Shown here: piece after piece, positions 33,154 through 45,948 of the stretch
Numbering within the stretch: position 1 is the stretch's first letter
Layout: each line of letters starts with the position of its first letter
Source of the DNA: Nageia nagi
Lineage: Eukaryota; Pinophyta
Direction of reading: 5' to 3'
Length of the DNA: 64,000 bases
Assembly: GCA_050084985.1 (NCBI GenBank)
Contig: JBITNC010000001.1
Coordinates: 215,264,001-215,328,000 of the forward strand
Notes under the pieces: model-generated
What the model was told of the DNA's origin: nothing
What the model saw: only the letters and a program-made list of their open reading frames with translations
The model's database searches: none
Translations under genes and position numbers: made by a program

Positions 33154-36100
33154 ATCTTGAAGGCTTCATCTTTATCACCCTTGAAGATCCATTCCACTCC
33201 TTGCATCTAATTCAATGAGGTAAAAGGATTCAAGGTATAATTTTCTCTTTTCTCCCTTAAAGAGTATTTTTTTCTTGAGGGTTTTTTTATTAAAAAATAT
33301 ATTATTGTTACATATTTTTCACTACCTTTTATGGTATTTGTAAATGTTTTTGCATTTTGTCTAAAATAGAATGTAACAATAATATAATGCTATCAAATTC
33401 CATCACATGGTATCAACATTATATTGACAAAATTTGTAATTATTTAGACTTATGTAAAAGCATTTACAATTTTATATTTTTTTTACAAAATCATTGTAAT
33501 TATTTTACAATATAAAAATTTTAACCAAACAACTATTATGAGGAGCCATAAACTTAATGCCTTTGTATAAGTCTATCTTATGAGTTTGAGTATGTATGAA
33601 ATAACCATTAAGTCTATTTGATTCAAATAATTAAGGGATTTTACCCTTTAATAATATTAGGATTGTAAGAAACTACACTATAGGAACACTAATGTGTAAT
33701 TATATTCATAGTAAGTTAAATATACACAATGTATTAAGTTGTTCATCTTACTATGTTAAATGAAAGTGGTATTCATATTATTTATGTGTTATTGAATAAA
33801 AATTGCATGGAAATATTGAATTAGTAGAATGATCAAATAGATAATGATTAAAATATTCTCCACATGGAATTTCCTTCTTTATTATCCCTCTCACAAAATT
33901 TCATTTCTAATTTATATCTGATCCATTCATCTTAATATGAATGGTGATGGAATAGTATATGGAAATGGTTTGTTTGCTCATGTGTATGAGTAGAGAATTG
34001 AGAGTGAATCATTAAATGGATCAAGGCATTAATCATAGTAGGTGAGTTTGAGAAAAAACCTTAAATAGATAAGGGTCCTTCCCCTTGATCAAAACCTCTA
34101 ATTGTTACTAGGGCCATGTCTTACCCTCTTTCCCTTTTCATGACTTCATAATTGTTACTGATGGTGCTATCCATTAGGTCAAATGCATCATTAACAAGAT
34201 TTGATCAAACTCTAGAGATACTTTGGTGTGGACCATTACTAAACCATCTTACTTTGATGTAGACCACACTCAACCCTCACTCTATCCTTTCATCACTCCA
34301 CTACATCATCCACAAACCACTAGCATCAACTAGGAGACACTTTGGTCACCCTCTGACTCTTCATAGTTCTATGTGTGGCATTGCTATATTTCTAAATTTT
34401 TGATATGAATCCATCAATGGATTCGATTCTTGAAATCACATTGTCCCTTTCCAAGGCTTTAGATATTAAAGATATAAACACTGCAAATAATCAACCCTTC
34501 CTTTTAACTCAACACCATAGCTAATTTATTGAATGTGGGTTAATTTTATATAAGGGTTTAACTAGGTTAGATCAATTATTTATCCAACACCATCGCTTAT
34601 TCTCAATTGGTCATTTAATTTTTTTTTCTTAGTTCTATTTTATCAAAATGTTTGGGCTCCACTCTTTCATAGCATAGTTTCTTTGAAAAATAGTATGGCT
34701 TACTTTTTAAAAATATTATGAGCTCTTTTTTAAAGAAAAGGGTATTAGCTTTTTTTTTTTTAAATAAGTATTTTATTATTATTATTTTTTTAAATCTAGG
34801 TTCTTTTCTAAAGGAAAGGGCTTTCTTGTTTTTTTTTTTTAAAAGTGGGGGATAATATTTATTATGCTATTGAGGTGGGGATTTTTTTAGTTGAGTGCAT
34901 GATAAACTTGCACATGTCTTCATCTTCCTTTTTTGTGAGGTATACTTTTTTAATATATTTATAAAATATTTTTGAGGCCATTAAATTACTTGATCCTAAA
35001 GTTAGGACTAAAATTATATTATATGGCATCTTAAGCATATGTTTTTTATTTTGGAAAATGATAATATAATACCATATTTAATGATGTTACACTACTAATG
35101 GGTTAAATTTATATGAAATACCATGAACTTGATCATGTGCATAATTATTTTTTAATATTTAATTTTAAATACCACTTTATTTAAATGTATTTAAATATGT
35201 GGCATTACCTAATTTAGCTTTGTTAAATGATAAATATTCCAAGTATGAACATGCTTAATTATTAATGCACATATTTTTGTGCAAAAATTTTAAAAGGTAA
35301 AATCATTTTTGCAATTGTTTCAATACAATAATGTTTGCAAGTATAATAAAATAATTATAAAATAATTGGACTAATTTATGAAAGTAAGACAAATTTTTGA
35401 AGGTACTAATTATGTTTTGATAATATACAATACCTTGCAAACCAATTTAATTTTTTTCACACTTATTTTTAATTCAATTTTTTCTTATGTCATTCTATGG
35501 AGTTTTGTTGTTATAAAGACAAAGCAAAAGGGTAAAGTTGCATTATGTTGTGCTTGGATAAAAATTTAGTTTTAGTGTGCTAAAAATAAACTTTATGATA
35601 TGCACTATCCTTATTGGTTACAATGCTATTGTGCTTGTATATACACATTGTTAAAATAGAAATTTGTTATGAATGTACAAAGTGTTTGAAATGAAAATTT
35701 AGGTAAAATTTTCAAATATTATAATATGCACTATCCTTATTGGTTGTTTTTTTATTAATTTATATTACAGAAAACTTATTATGCTTAATGTGTATTGGTT
35801 TATGCATTCAAAATTATGTATACATACACATTTATTGATATGAAAAAAAATCCTTTTAAGCACATTGTTTGAAGTAAAAGTTTATGCAAGTTTTCTTCAA
35901 ACTATCCTAATTGATTGTGCACAATTTTAATTCTAGGTTGGATGGAATTATTTTTTGGTTATGCACACTTTCTTATTAGAGTAGAGATTGTAAACTTTCT
36001 CAATATTTGAATTGTTTTGCATATTATTTTATTAGATAGAAAATAGATTCTTAAATTCTTTTTATGCATATTAATATACTTGTTGGAGTGAAAAAGTTTT

Positions 36101-37664
36101 TAAACTTTCTCTATAATATTTATTGAGAATTTTGATAATGCAATATTAATCTTGCAATGTTAACTAAAAGCTTGTTACTTGCAATGGTTATGATACTTGT
36201 AATTTATAGATACCTAATCAATATTAATTAAAATAATTATGATGTTTATGGATTGAAGCCATATTATTTACTTCCATATCAAAAGAATATCCATATTGAT
36301 GGATTGTACCACATTGCTACTTGTTAGCAAGTTATAGTGGATGTAGTGGTTAAAAAGGTTCACCCTTCTACATGACTACATTGTTGGAGTGGTTAAAAAG
36401 ATTCAACCTTTTTCAAAGTTACAAACTAATGGAGTTGTTAAAAAGGTTCACATTTCTCAATGATTGCATATTATTGGAGTGGTTAAAAAGGTTCACCCTT
36501 CTCTAAAATTGTAACTATTTGATAAAATTTAAATCCATATTGATGAATTAATGTTATCAAATTCTATCATATGTATCTTGACTAGTAGCATAGTCAAGTT
36601 GATATTTTATAACTTATTCTTTATCTATGCTATAATATTGTTAAAGGAGAACTTAAATTTTTAAATCAACATATTTTTAATAGATAAGAACTTATGGCTT
36701 ATGCTTTTCCTTTAAACACTGAGTTGGTGATTTGTCAAGAAGGCATTTTTTTGAAAAATCCTTACTTCATGAATAGTCAAATAGTATTTTTATGGTTTGG
36801 TCAATTTGATTTATTTATGGTTTCAATAATCTTGACATGGTGATATAGTCAAGTAGTTATGCTTTTGAAAATCTCAACTTGGTAGTTTAGTAAAGATGGC
36901 ATTTAATCATTTGTGATATGGTTAATATAACATGATCACATAAGTATTTGTTTGGTGAAGTTGTCATCAAGGAAAAGAATTATATTATGAAAATATTATG
37001 ATGTGATAACACCCTCATATACCCTCAATAACTAAAAAATAATGATCTAAAATAAATAAAAAAAATTAAAAATTAAACACAAAAATAAAAAATTATTTTA
37101 ATAATGATTGATGATATATTTTGGTTGAGAATGAATTTATATCACTTAGTTAATTATGCATTTGATGATGTTTTGCATATTGTTAATATCATGCTAAGTT
37201 GATGTTATGATATTGTTAGATATCATAGTTTGATGATTTTATGCATATTTTATTACTTAGAATCTTTGTATGCACCATTTAATCAGTTTATGAATGATAT
37301 TATTTGATTCATTTTTGAATGAATGTATGATGCATCTAATCTAATTGATCTTGTTTATGAGATACTTGTAGCTTGTAAGTTTCTTCTTAAGATTATAAGT
37401 TACTTTAGGTATGCAAGCTCATGGAGTCTCATCATATCAACATATTATTGAATGAATACTCTTATACATTGAAATCATTTATGGTTAATAATTGTATTAT
37501 AAAACTATTTATTAAAATTGTTAAGTAGTTGAGCCATTGTAAAACCATCTATATTCTATTATTTTCTCATAAGTTGTCACCTCTTATTGTATTCTTATGG
37601 AGGAGAACTCTTATACTCTTTTTTATTTTCTCTATGCTTTATCCCAATATTACATTAAGGGGAG
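33154..37664 (+). other. Element G interior, non-coding
   Basis: Very AT-rich. The largest ORF (35378-35569) has no recognisable content. Contents I can see: T-rich hairpin-like stretches (34620-34860) with repeated TTTAAAGAAAAGGG-like pieces, a 43-45 bp tandem repeat (36331-36520), and a purine run before the 3' LTR (37657-37664). Confidence 0.7.
36331..36520 (+). repeat. 43-45 bp tandem repeat in element G, four copies
   Basis: The core AGTGGTTAAAAAGGTTCACC starts at 36345, 36388, 36433 and 36478. Units differ mainly in the linker. Non-coding. Confidence 0.88.
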
Positions 37665-38134
37665 TGTTAGTATTTGTAATATAATATTGTGTAATATTTC
37701 TATTTAATGTAAATTCATTTAATATTTAAAGTATCTTTAGATACCTTAAAGAATTAAATGAATAAATATATAAATATATTTAACTTTGCTCTTGAGTTAA
37801 AGGGAGGTTAAGGAGTGGGTTTCATGTTATAAATAGAGAGGTACCCATCTCATTATGTACTGATAGAAGTATGGTAATTCTTATCTTGTAGAGTTGGAGG
37901 AATGCTCTTATAAGAGCTTTATAGAAGAATTCTTGAGACTTTGTAGGAGAGTTATCTTGTAAGAAGTAATAGAAAGATAGTTCAAAGAGGATGTACTCCC
38001 ATAGGTGAAAGAACCATTATACATGGTGTGTTATAATTTGTGTGATTGATTCTTTCCCAACTAGATAGTTGAATGTTAAATTTATTGGAGAAGCTTTAAG
38101 GTGATCTTGGTTATTAAATCCTCTAATTACATCA
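37665..38134 (+). repeat. Element G 3' LTR (470 bp)
   Basis: Starts TGTTAGTATTTGTAATA and ends TAATTACATCA. It keeps a TATA box TATAAATA (37828-37835) followed by GAGAGGTACCC, which the 5' copy has as TATAAGTA. Confidence 0.92.
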
Positions 38135-38572
38135 CTATTTATATGTTGTCAATAGCATTCACATCAATAAATCTAGAGCTAATATTAAAGAACCTCTTTT
38201 GTGTCAAGGAATTGATAGAAGAGCATCATATTCCTAAGTGTTAAAAATGATGAAATAGCCAAATCCATAGTTAAATAATGTAAGGGGAAAAAAAACCTCT
38301 TATATTTCAAATATTGGATGTGGGACTATAAGATTCCCTAGTAGTAGAGATGGAGCAAAGGTCCTTCCATAGTAGAAATATTGTAAGGGGTAAAATATAT
38401 AGTTCTTTAGGTTTTATCCTAGTTGCACCACTCAAGGTCCTTTACTAGGGAAACCAATCTAAAAGAGAGAAATAAAGGACCCTCATCATCATCAAATAAT
38501 AGTGTTGGATAAAGAGTTTAAAGTTCTCAAAAATCTTTTCTATACTTCTTCCTTTTATATGTAATTTCCTTT
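38135..38572 (+). other. Element F 3' UTR between G and H
   Basis: No coding sequence. It is F sequence, because F's polypurine tract and 3' LTR resume after H at 43183. Confidence 0.7.
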
Positions 38573-38577
38573 CTTTA

Positions 38578-39623
38578 TGTAATGTCCCCAAATTTGTAAA
38601 ACATCCACTTTCTCTCCTCTTGGAGTGTGACGTTTATGGCAAAGGAGGAGAAATAAAAAATAAATTAATTTAGGAGTATTTTATTAATATTTTGCATTTA
38701 TTTCTGTAACCTAGGCTAAAGAGACCCTTGAGGCACTCACCCTTGGATTTTATTTAATTAATCTAGCTCAATTATTTATAATTAATGCAATATTAGTCTC
38801 TCATAATGGGACGTTGCATTTATGAGCCATTGATCTTGTAATTTGGCATCTCTAGGCAACCATTGTAGGATGTTGGGCTTCTTGGGTCCCTAGATGATTT
38901 AATTTGTCATCCCATGACACCAGAAGAGGGATGTTGCACTTTAGGTGATTCCAAGGTATGAGAGATCTTGTTATAAAAGGAGATGGGATGCATCATTTAG
39001 GGGGATGCTTGAAGATCATTAGAGTTTATCTCTTTCCAGGGGTTAGTAGCTAGTGGAGTTATAGCTTTCTAGCTATCTTAGTTGGAGAGCTCAAGCTAGT
39101 GTGGAGGAGTTCTTACCTAAGCTAGGATAGTAGCTCGATCCAGTGAGGTGGAGTTGCTAGAGTAGCTTGAGCTAGTGAGGTGGAGTTACTAGAATAGTTT
39201 GAGCTAGTGTGGTGGAACTATTCCATCCCTGATCCAAATATAGCCAATAGGGTAGATCCAGATCTAGCCAGTGTGGCCATATTCTAGATCTAGATCTAAC
39301 CTACCAAATTAGTGTGAGGAGGCACATCTTAGATCTAGACCAACTGAATCAATGTGAGGAGGCTTATCCAACATTATAGAGAAGAGGTTAAAGAATTTGG
39401 GTATTTTTCCTTGAGTATTGTACTTGTCCATTTGGGATGTCCCAACTCTTGAAGAATAAAATTCATTTTTAGCTCTATTTCTTATTCAATTTGTAGATCT
39501 AATTTGAATTGAGCTAGTTTAAAAAATATAAAAATATATATAAATTCCTAAGTAGTGATATTTCAAATTTGGAACATTACACTTTAACAAAAATCACATT
39601 TTGTGAGTGTTGGGGATATTATA
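38578..39623 (+). repeat. Element H 5' LTR (1046 bp)
   Basis: Starts TGTAATGTCCCCAAATTTG and ends GGGGATATTATA (CA decayed to TA). TATA box TATAAAAG at 38972. Matches 42077-43182. Confidence 0.93.
38972..38979 (+). promoter_or_regulatory. TATA box in element H LTR
   Basis: TATAAAAG, kept in both LTRs (also 42471-42478), in a conserved context GATCTTGT-TATAAAAGG-AGATGGG. Confidence 0.6.
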
Positions 39624-39624
39624 G

Positions 39625-39637
39625 TGGTATCAGAGCT
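39625..39637 (+). other. Element H primer binding site (initiator Met tRNA)
   Basis: TGGTATCAGAGCT, one base after the LTR end: the undecayed Met-initiator site. Confidence 0.9.
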
Positions 39638-39664
39638 AGTTTTTCTATCAACCTATATTAGCTC

Positions 39665-41030
39665 ATGCCACCCAAGATCCATAATTACTACTTGAGAGGA
39701 AGAAGTGATCCTTATTACCATTCAAGCTTGGAGGAGAGAGATGTAATAGATCTGGAGGGATCTGAAGAGTGGGAGGAAGCCAAATAAGGGAACATGGCTG
39801 ATTCCAACATAGCCATCCTGAATGCATTAAGGAAGATGATAGAGCAATTGTAGATACTCACATCCCAAAGAGGGAACCAGACTCCACCACCCAGTTGGAA
39901 GAATAGAAATAGCTAAGGAGAGAGCTCATCTAGGGCTAGATCTCATTATAGGAAGTCTATACCTATTCCACCTAAGCCTCTTTTCAAAAAAGAGGAAGAT
40001 CCAAAGGAGATCTATTGAAGACATCAGGAGAGGCTCAACCAATTGTTCGATGAGTACATGGCCAAACCAATAGAGTATAGAAACATCATATCTTTCTAAT
40101 AATTTCATGGAAAATTGGAGGGAGGACAAGGAGGACATCCACCTATCTTTAAGGAGCCATTACAGAAGATCCAATTGGAGAAATTTGATGGAGGTGCAGG
40201 GATCTTGGTAAGAGGATGGATTCACCAACTCCAAATGTACCTATCTTTTAATTCCATTGTAGAAGATGAGGCCATACATTTTTCCACACTCTCCCTAAAG
40301 GGACAAGCCTATGAGTGGTGGCACCATGGATTGAAAATGTTGGGGCATGACCAGATCTCAACTTTTGATGAATTTTGCCAAAGGTTGCTAGAACATTTTG
40401 AAAAGAAGACTAAAGAAAGTTACTTCCATGAGCTCACCAAGATCCAATAGAAAGGTATAGTTAAAGAATATGTAGATGAGTTTATGAATGTTTCTATTAT
40501 GGTTTTAGATCTATCAGAAGCTAGAAGGTCAGCTATGTTCATGGAGGGTTTGAATGAAAATATCAGAGTATCTATCAAAGCATTTGATCCAAATGATCTT
40601 GATGAGGTAATTAGAAGGGTTGTAGCACTTGAATCAACCAGTTTGATCTAAGGGAAGAGTAATCAAGAAAGGATGCAGCCACCCCAACAACAAATTATGC
40701 TAGCAAGTAAAATGAATGGGAGCCAAGGAAGGCTCACATCTCCACCAAGGAGAAATGCATGGCTATTGGAGCATACATAGAGGGATCAAGAGATCTCACA
40801 TTTTGAAATGAGAAGAAGAAAAATGTGCTTTATCTACAAAGGATCATGGGAGCTAGGCCATCACTGCAATGGGAAGGTGCAACTCAGTTATGTAGAGGTA
40901 GTGCAGATGGAGGAACCTGAATCAAATCTATGGAGCATTTCAAAATTTATGGAAGAGCATTCCACTCATAGCACCTTGGCCACCATTAGTGGAGCACCCC
41001 ATTGCCCACATTATGCATTTAGGGAAGAGC
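39665..41030 (+). pseudogene. Element H gag
   Basis: Starts at MPPKIHNYYLRG (39665). The gag core is clear at 40115-40450 (IQLEKFDGG, GWIHQLQMYL, LKGQAYEWW, FDEFCQRLLEHF), followed by a TAG, then LNENIRVSIKAFDPNDLDE. A zinc-knuckle-like region at about 40820-40870 (CFIYKGSWELGHHC) has the second Cys changed to Tyr, a G-to-A change. Several TAG/TAA occur at Gln positions. Confidence 0.85.
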
Positions 41031-41600
41031 TTTAGGAGAAGAAGTGACTATTCTTATCAATGGAGGGGCATATCATAACTCCATTGATGCTTTATTTACT
41101 GCTAAGAAAGGAGTAAGGATGGACATTTTTGAAGGATTCAATGTGGCCAATGCTAATGGCTAGATCTCATTTTGCAATAAGGTGATTAGAAAAATTCCGA
41201 TAGAGACCAACAATTACTCCATGAGAAGTGATTTCTATGTATATCCCATGGGAGGAACCTTGCACATGGTCTTTGGAATTCAATGGCTAAAAACTTTGGA
41301 GGAGATTAGGACAAATTATGACAACTTGGAAATGAAGTTCCTAGCAAATGGAAAGGAGGTCATCATGAGAGTATTATAGGGCAACAATAGGGCCACTTCA
41401 CAAGCCCATCAATTGGAAGTAATAGAAGATCCAAAGTAGTAACATCAAATCATTACTCATAACCCAAATAGAACTACCATGCAAGACATCACCCAGTCCC
41501 AAGGTAACACGCCCATATTTGCTTAGCCACTAACAAATTGGTTAAGAGTGTTCTTTTTCTAGATAATAAGTTGGAGGTTGATTGAATATCGGAAATAAGT
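41031..41600 (+). pseudogene. Element H aspartic protease
   Basis: The motif VTILINGGAYHNSIDA (about 41047-41095) is the Gypsy protease motif with the catalytic Asp changed to Asn (GAT to AAT). Downstream: NYSMRSDFYVYPMGG and GIQWLKTLEEIRTN (41182-41379), the usual end of this protease type. Inactive. Confidence 0.85.
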
Positions 41601-42076
41601 GATAATACTTGCTGGTCAGATTTACTTCTCTTTGGCATATATTTCCTTATTACAAGTATATTGCTATAAAACATTTTGGGACAAATTGTCTATCATCTTG
41701 CTTAAAATGAGAAATAGAGGGATTGAAGATTTGGTATTACTTCATCATACTTTTCCTTTTGAACCACTCAACCACTTAGACCATTGGGATGTTGGGATGA
41801 ATGTATTCATGCTTACTGAAATTGTAGATTCTCCCTCCCATCATGTGATGTAGTCCTAGATAGAAGATAACCCACTAGCACTCCTTGATTTCATTCAAGA
41901 CTTGGATGTTGGGTTATGGAGCTATGAAGGTAGACATTTTGGCCATAACTTATAGCAAAAAATTAGAACTCTTTCTCCTTGTTCTTTCATCTACATTACA
42001 ACTTTTTAGGATGGGAAAGAGAAGGGCCAATTTATCTTGAGTTGCTTGGGGACAAGCAATCCAGGAAGGGGAGACT
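41601..42076 (+). other. Element H 3' interior without pol
   Basis: No RT or integrase motif in any frame. It ends with GGGGACAAGCAATCCAGG and the polypurine tract, the usual end of Gypsy elements, so the missing pol was removed from between protease and this tail. Confidence 0.65.
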
Positions 42077-43182
42077 TAAAATGTCCCCAAATTTGTAAAA
42101 CATCCACTTTCTCTCCTCTTGGAGTGTGATGTTCATGGAAAAGGAGGATAAACCAAAAATAAATTAATTTAGGAGTATTTTATTAATATTTTGCATTTAT
42201 TTCTATAACCTAGGCTAAAGAGACCCTTGAGGCACTCACCCTTATATTTTATTTAATTAATCTAGCTCAATTATTTGTAATCAATGCAATATTAGTCACT
42301 CATAATGGGATGTTACATTTATGATCCATTGATCTTGTAATTTGGCATCTCTAGGCAACCATTATGGGATGTTAGGCTTCCTGGGTCCCTACATGATTTA
42401 ATTTGTCATCCCAAGACACCAGAAGAGGGACATTACACTTTGGGTGATTCCAAGGTATGAGAGATCTTGTTATAAAAGGAGATGGGATGCATCATTTGGG
42501 GTTATTCTTGAAGATCATTAGAGTTTATCTCTTTTCAAGGGTTAGCAGCTAGTGGAGTTACAACTTTCTAGCTAGCTTAGTGGGAGAGCTCAAGCCAGTG
42601 TGGAGGAGTTCTTACCTAAGCTAGGATAGTAGCTCAAGCTAGTGAGGTGGAGTTGTTAGAGTATCTTGAGCCAATGAGGTGGAGTTACTAGAATAGTTCA
42701 AGCCAATGTGGTGGAACTATTCTATCCCTAATCTAGATCTAGCTAGTGGGGTAGATCTAGATCCAACTAGTGCATCCATATTACAGATCCAGATCTAACC
42801 TACCAAATCAATGTCAGGAGGCACATCCTAGATATAGACCAATCAAATTAGTGTGAGGAGTCTCATCCAACATTGGGGAGAAAAGGTTTAAGAACTTGCA
42901 AGGCTAGATCATCCAAATCTACCTTATGAGGGAAAACATCCCCCTTCTTGAGCATTTGGGTATTTTTCCTTAAGTATTGTACTTGTCCATTTGGGACATC
43001 CTAGCTCTTGAAGAATAAAATTCATTTTTAGCTCTATTTCTTGTTCAATTTGTAGATCTGATTTGAATTGAGCTAGTTAAAAAAATATAAAAATATATAT
43101 AAATTCCTAAGTAGTGATATTTCAACTTTGGAATATTACACTTTAACAAAAATCATATTTTATGAGTGTTGGGGATATTACA
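42077..43182 (+). repeat. Element H 3' LTR (1106 bp)
   Basis: Starts TAAAATGTCCCCAAATTTG and ends GGGGATATTACA. About 60 bp longer than the 5' LTR owing to an extra stretch near 42900-42960 (a block beginning GCAAGGCTAGATCATCC). Confidence 0.93.
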
Positions 43183-43212
43183 CTTTAATCACACTTCCAA
43201 AGAGGGGTAAAA
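43183..43212 (+). other. End of element F interior with polypurine tract
   Basis: After H's target duplication comes CACACTTCCAAAGAGGGGTAAAA region; AGAGGGGTAAAA (43201-43212) directly precedes the F 3' LTR. Confidence 0.8.
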
Positions 43213-43795
43213 TATAGATACCTAAAAGTGAATTATTAATTATTAAATAATTCATTTTATAGCATTAATAAATATTTATTATAAAAGTAGGTAAAATGTA
43301 CCTAAGAAAATGTAATCAATATGATGGACCATTATATGATGTAAAAGGTGTCAAATATCAAGAGAGATGCCATAAATAATGTAATGTGTGATGATTTCAA
43401 GAATTAAAGAGGATAAAAAATATTGCTATAAAAGAATATCAAAGGTAACATAATTGATAACTGATATATATAAAAAGAAAAATTAAAAAATTAAATATCA
43501 TTCTATCTAACCAACAATAGTATTTTGTAACACCACCTCTATATAAATTTGTTGAACCCTTAATCTAGCTTTTACACATCTTTACTTCTATTCATAGGCC
43601 ATTGATGATGTGTGTGTCATATGGTGTACTATGGTGATTGATGTATTATATTTATTATTTCTTATTCATATGAATGCAATGAAGGTACATTGATTATCAT
43701 ATTTGTTTGATGCTATATTTATAATATATGTGTCAATAATATATTATAGATAAATAATGCTTTGTTTTATCACTTGTGAATTATTTTTGGTCTAC
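43213..43795 (+). repeat. Element F 3' LTR (583 bp)
   Basis: Starts TATAGATACCTAAAA (TG decayed to TA) and ends TTTTGGTCTACA. Followed by TCAAG, compared with TTAAA before the 5' LTR. Confidence 0.92.
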
Positions 43796-43887
43796 ATCAA
43801 GGTTGAAAAGATAAGGAGTGATGTAATTTATACCTTTTATAGTGTATGTTGTTGATGAGGTCATAAAATATTCTATGTGGGAGAGAA
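43796..43887 (+). mobile_element. Element K, end of interior with polypurine tract
   Basis: 92 bases from F's right flank to the K 3' LTR. GTGGGAGAGAA (43877-43887) is a polypurine tract like that of J. Confidence 0.75.
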
Positions 43888-44361
43888 TATGAGAGGGTGA
43901 CCTCTCCTAGGGATGTGAGTGGATTAGAGCACAACCTCTAACACATAAGGAGTATCTTTAGACTTGGACTACCATGCCCTAGTAACCATGGAGGATAAGA
44001 GAGAGAAATTTTATTCCTATGGTCGGATTGGGTTGAATAAATCTCTAGGGGACCTTAGGGATGAAACCCATTAGAAGATTATTAGTTATGAGGTGACCTA
44101 GGGGCCCTCTAGGTCCCTATGGTTATGCATGGCTAGCAAGCATGGTGTAGTAATGGACCAAGACCTATGATGCTCCAAGGGGTTGGGTTATATCTTGATG
44201 GTGCAATGTCTTATGTAGACTATAAATAAGGAATTAATGGATGGTGGAGCTGGCTAGACTCTTGGACCATACCATGCCTAGGCTATTGGTCTATGGGTTG
44301 ATGCTAGTATCGAGCAATACCTTTGATAACCATGCTCCTAAGGATATCTTATTATGATATT

Positions 44362-45134
44362 TATTTACAAATAAAAATTTTAGAATGAAAATAAATGAAT
44401 ACCTATAACCTTAAAGGATATTTATAATTATGATCTAATAGATAGCAATTTATAACAAGAAAAGTTGATATAGAAGGTAATGAATAATTAGAATCAAAAT
44501 GATATCACCAAACAAGATTTAATTTGTATAATTACCTCATGTAATGTACATGATATTGATAAATGGAAAATAGTTATGAAGCCTTAACAACTAATAAAGT
44601 CTGCACCTAAATTCATGAAGTAAGGTGATCCAAAGAGAGGGTCATAGGTGGTCTATTTCATGCTTGAAAGGAGCATTAATAATCTATTTTATATATAGAG
44701 GAGCATTGGTAGTCTTTATTAGAATATATTCCATTATAAACCAACTTTATGCCTCCATAAAAACTCTTAATGATCACAATTTGATGCTCAAATAAGCTAA
44801 CAATCATCAAGATGCTTGCATAAGGAAGTACAAAACCCAACATTAACTGGTAGTGTCAAGAGACACCTAAAAGATTGCCATCATCAAGACCAGATATGGG
44901 ATCATGTATCTTCATAATATGGATTCACTATTAGATCACTATTTATATAGATAATAATATGACCTACTCCTTAGGTTGACATGTACCTACATAAATAAGA
45001 ATATAGTAAATCAATGATATATATTAACCATATCCAAGATAACATTAATATTCTTAAACTAGGTGTGTATAAGTATGGGTGTATATTTCCTAATGTCTTA
45101 ATTTAAATGTATAAATTAATTTTAAATGATAACA
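44362..45134 (-). repeat. Element B 3' LTR (773 bp)
   Basis: Left end TATTTACAAATAAAA, right end GATAACA. Matches 50991-51765. The purine tract (minus strand CCAAATTGGGGCATA) is at 45135-45149. Confidence 0.92.
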
Positions 45135-45149
45135 TATGCCCCAATTTGG

Positions 45150-45948
45150 ATAAGAAATTGAAAATCACTAGGTACATTGAGATTTTTTATTCAAAGTACA
45201 ACCAAGATGTCATAGCAATCAAATATTAATAAGTATTAACAAGCATAATACCAACATTAATCAGTATATTTTGATACTAAACTATGGTAGAGATATAAAA
45301 ATATGAGCAACATATTGATAAAAGGTATGAGTTTAAGAAAAATCCCCCATATGTCATTCACCATGTTGCCCCTAGTTGATGTTGATGTGCTCCATGAGCT
45401 CCAATGATGACATGCAAAAGAAAGAGTTCTAGTGTCCATAGCCATCTACTAAGAGGTTAGTGATAATAATTACCCATATTTTTGATATATTTTGATATGT
45501 GGAGTACAATCATCTCATGTCAATGATGGTTCTATCCATTAGTCTTATAGAAGCTAGACTTCCTATCGAGAGGCATAATGATAAAACTAGAGACTTCACC
45601 AAGAGGCATATTGTAATGAGTATGAGAGCTAAAAATCTACACCAAAAGGCATATTTCAATGAGGGGTGGAGTTGAGACTTTTCCAAGAGGCATGAAACTA
45701 GGATGATGATATGGTAACTAAGACTCCATGCTAAGAGCACCAAGGGGTATCTACTAATTTTTATTTTTGATATTTTTGACTATGAAATAGGATCATGGCT
45801 AGTGCTTTCTTGCTAAAAATGGAGCATTAGAACTCCTCTTTTGATAGTGAAATGACCTTATATTTTGAATTTATGCTATCTATTCATATGCTTATTCCTA
45901 TAGTAATTTTTTTACAAAAATAGATGCATGAGGTGACCCATAGGTCAC
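45150..45948 (-). other. Element B 3' UTR with 'aagaggcat' repeats
   Basis: Non-coding. Four to five imperfect units with core CCAAGAGGCAT (45560-45740). The same block is in C at 61690-61910 in the other orientation, so it is a family feature. Confidence 0.8.

Larger units (their letters stand above)
32637..38134 (+). mobile_element. Element G: LTR retrotransposon with non-coding interior, nested in F
   Basis: LTRs 32637-33138 and 37665-38134, perfect target duplication CTATT (32632-32636 and 38135-38139), Met-type primer site at 33141, purine run AAGGGGAG before the 3' LTR. The 4.5 kb between has no gag or pol that I can recognise on either strand. It fits a large non-autonomous LTR derivative (LARD-like). 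The superfamily cannot be told. Confidence 0.88.
38578..43182 (+). mobile_element. Element H: gag-protease-only LTR retrotransposon (TR-GAG-like), nested in F
   Basis: LTRs 38578-39623 and 42077-43182; target duplication CTTTA (38573-38577 and 43183-43187); Met primer site at 39625; purine run GGAAGGGGAGACT before the 3' LTR. The 2.45 kb interior has gag and a protease but no RT, RNase H or integrase. It would have needed a helper. The gag/protease style is Ty3/Gypsy. Confidence 0.92.
25077..43795 (+). mobile_element. Element F: Tat-like Ty3/Gypsy retrotransposon (with G and H nested inside)
   Basis: LTRs 25077-25695 and 43213-43795; primer site after the 5' LTR and polypurine tract before the 3' LTR. 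Flanking pentamers TTAAA (left) and TCAAG (right) agree if two decay transitions are allowed. The interior shows gag, protease, RT, RNase H, a second RNase H-like domain and integrase in order, the Tat arrangement. Two later insertions (G 32637-38134 and H 38578-43182) sit in its 3' untranslated part; without them F is about 8.6 kb. Confidence 0.9.

Noticed and set aside
35378-35569. Small ORF inside G
   Set aside because: AT-rich low-complexity translation, no motif, single occurrence; expected by chance in 4.5 kb.
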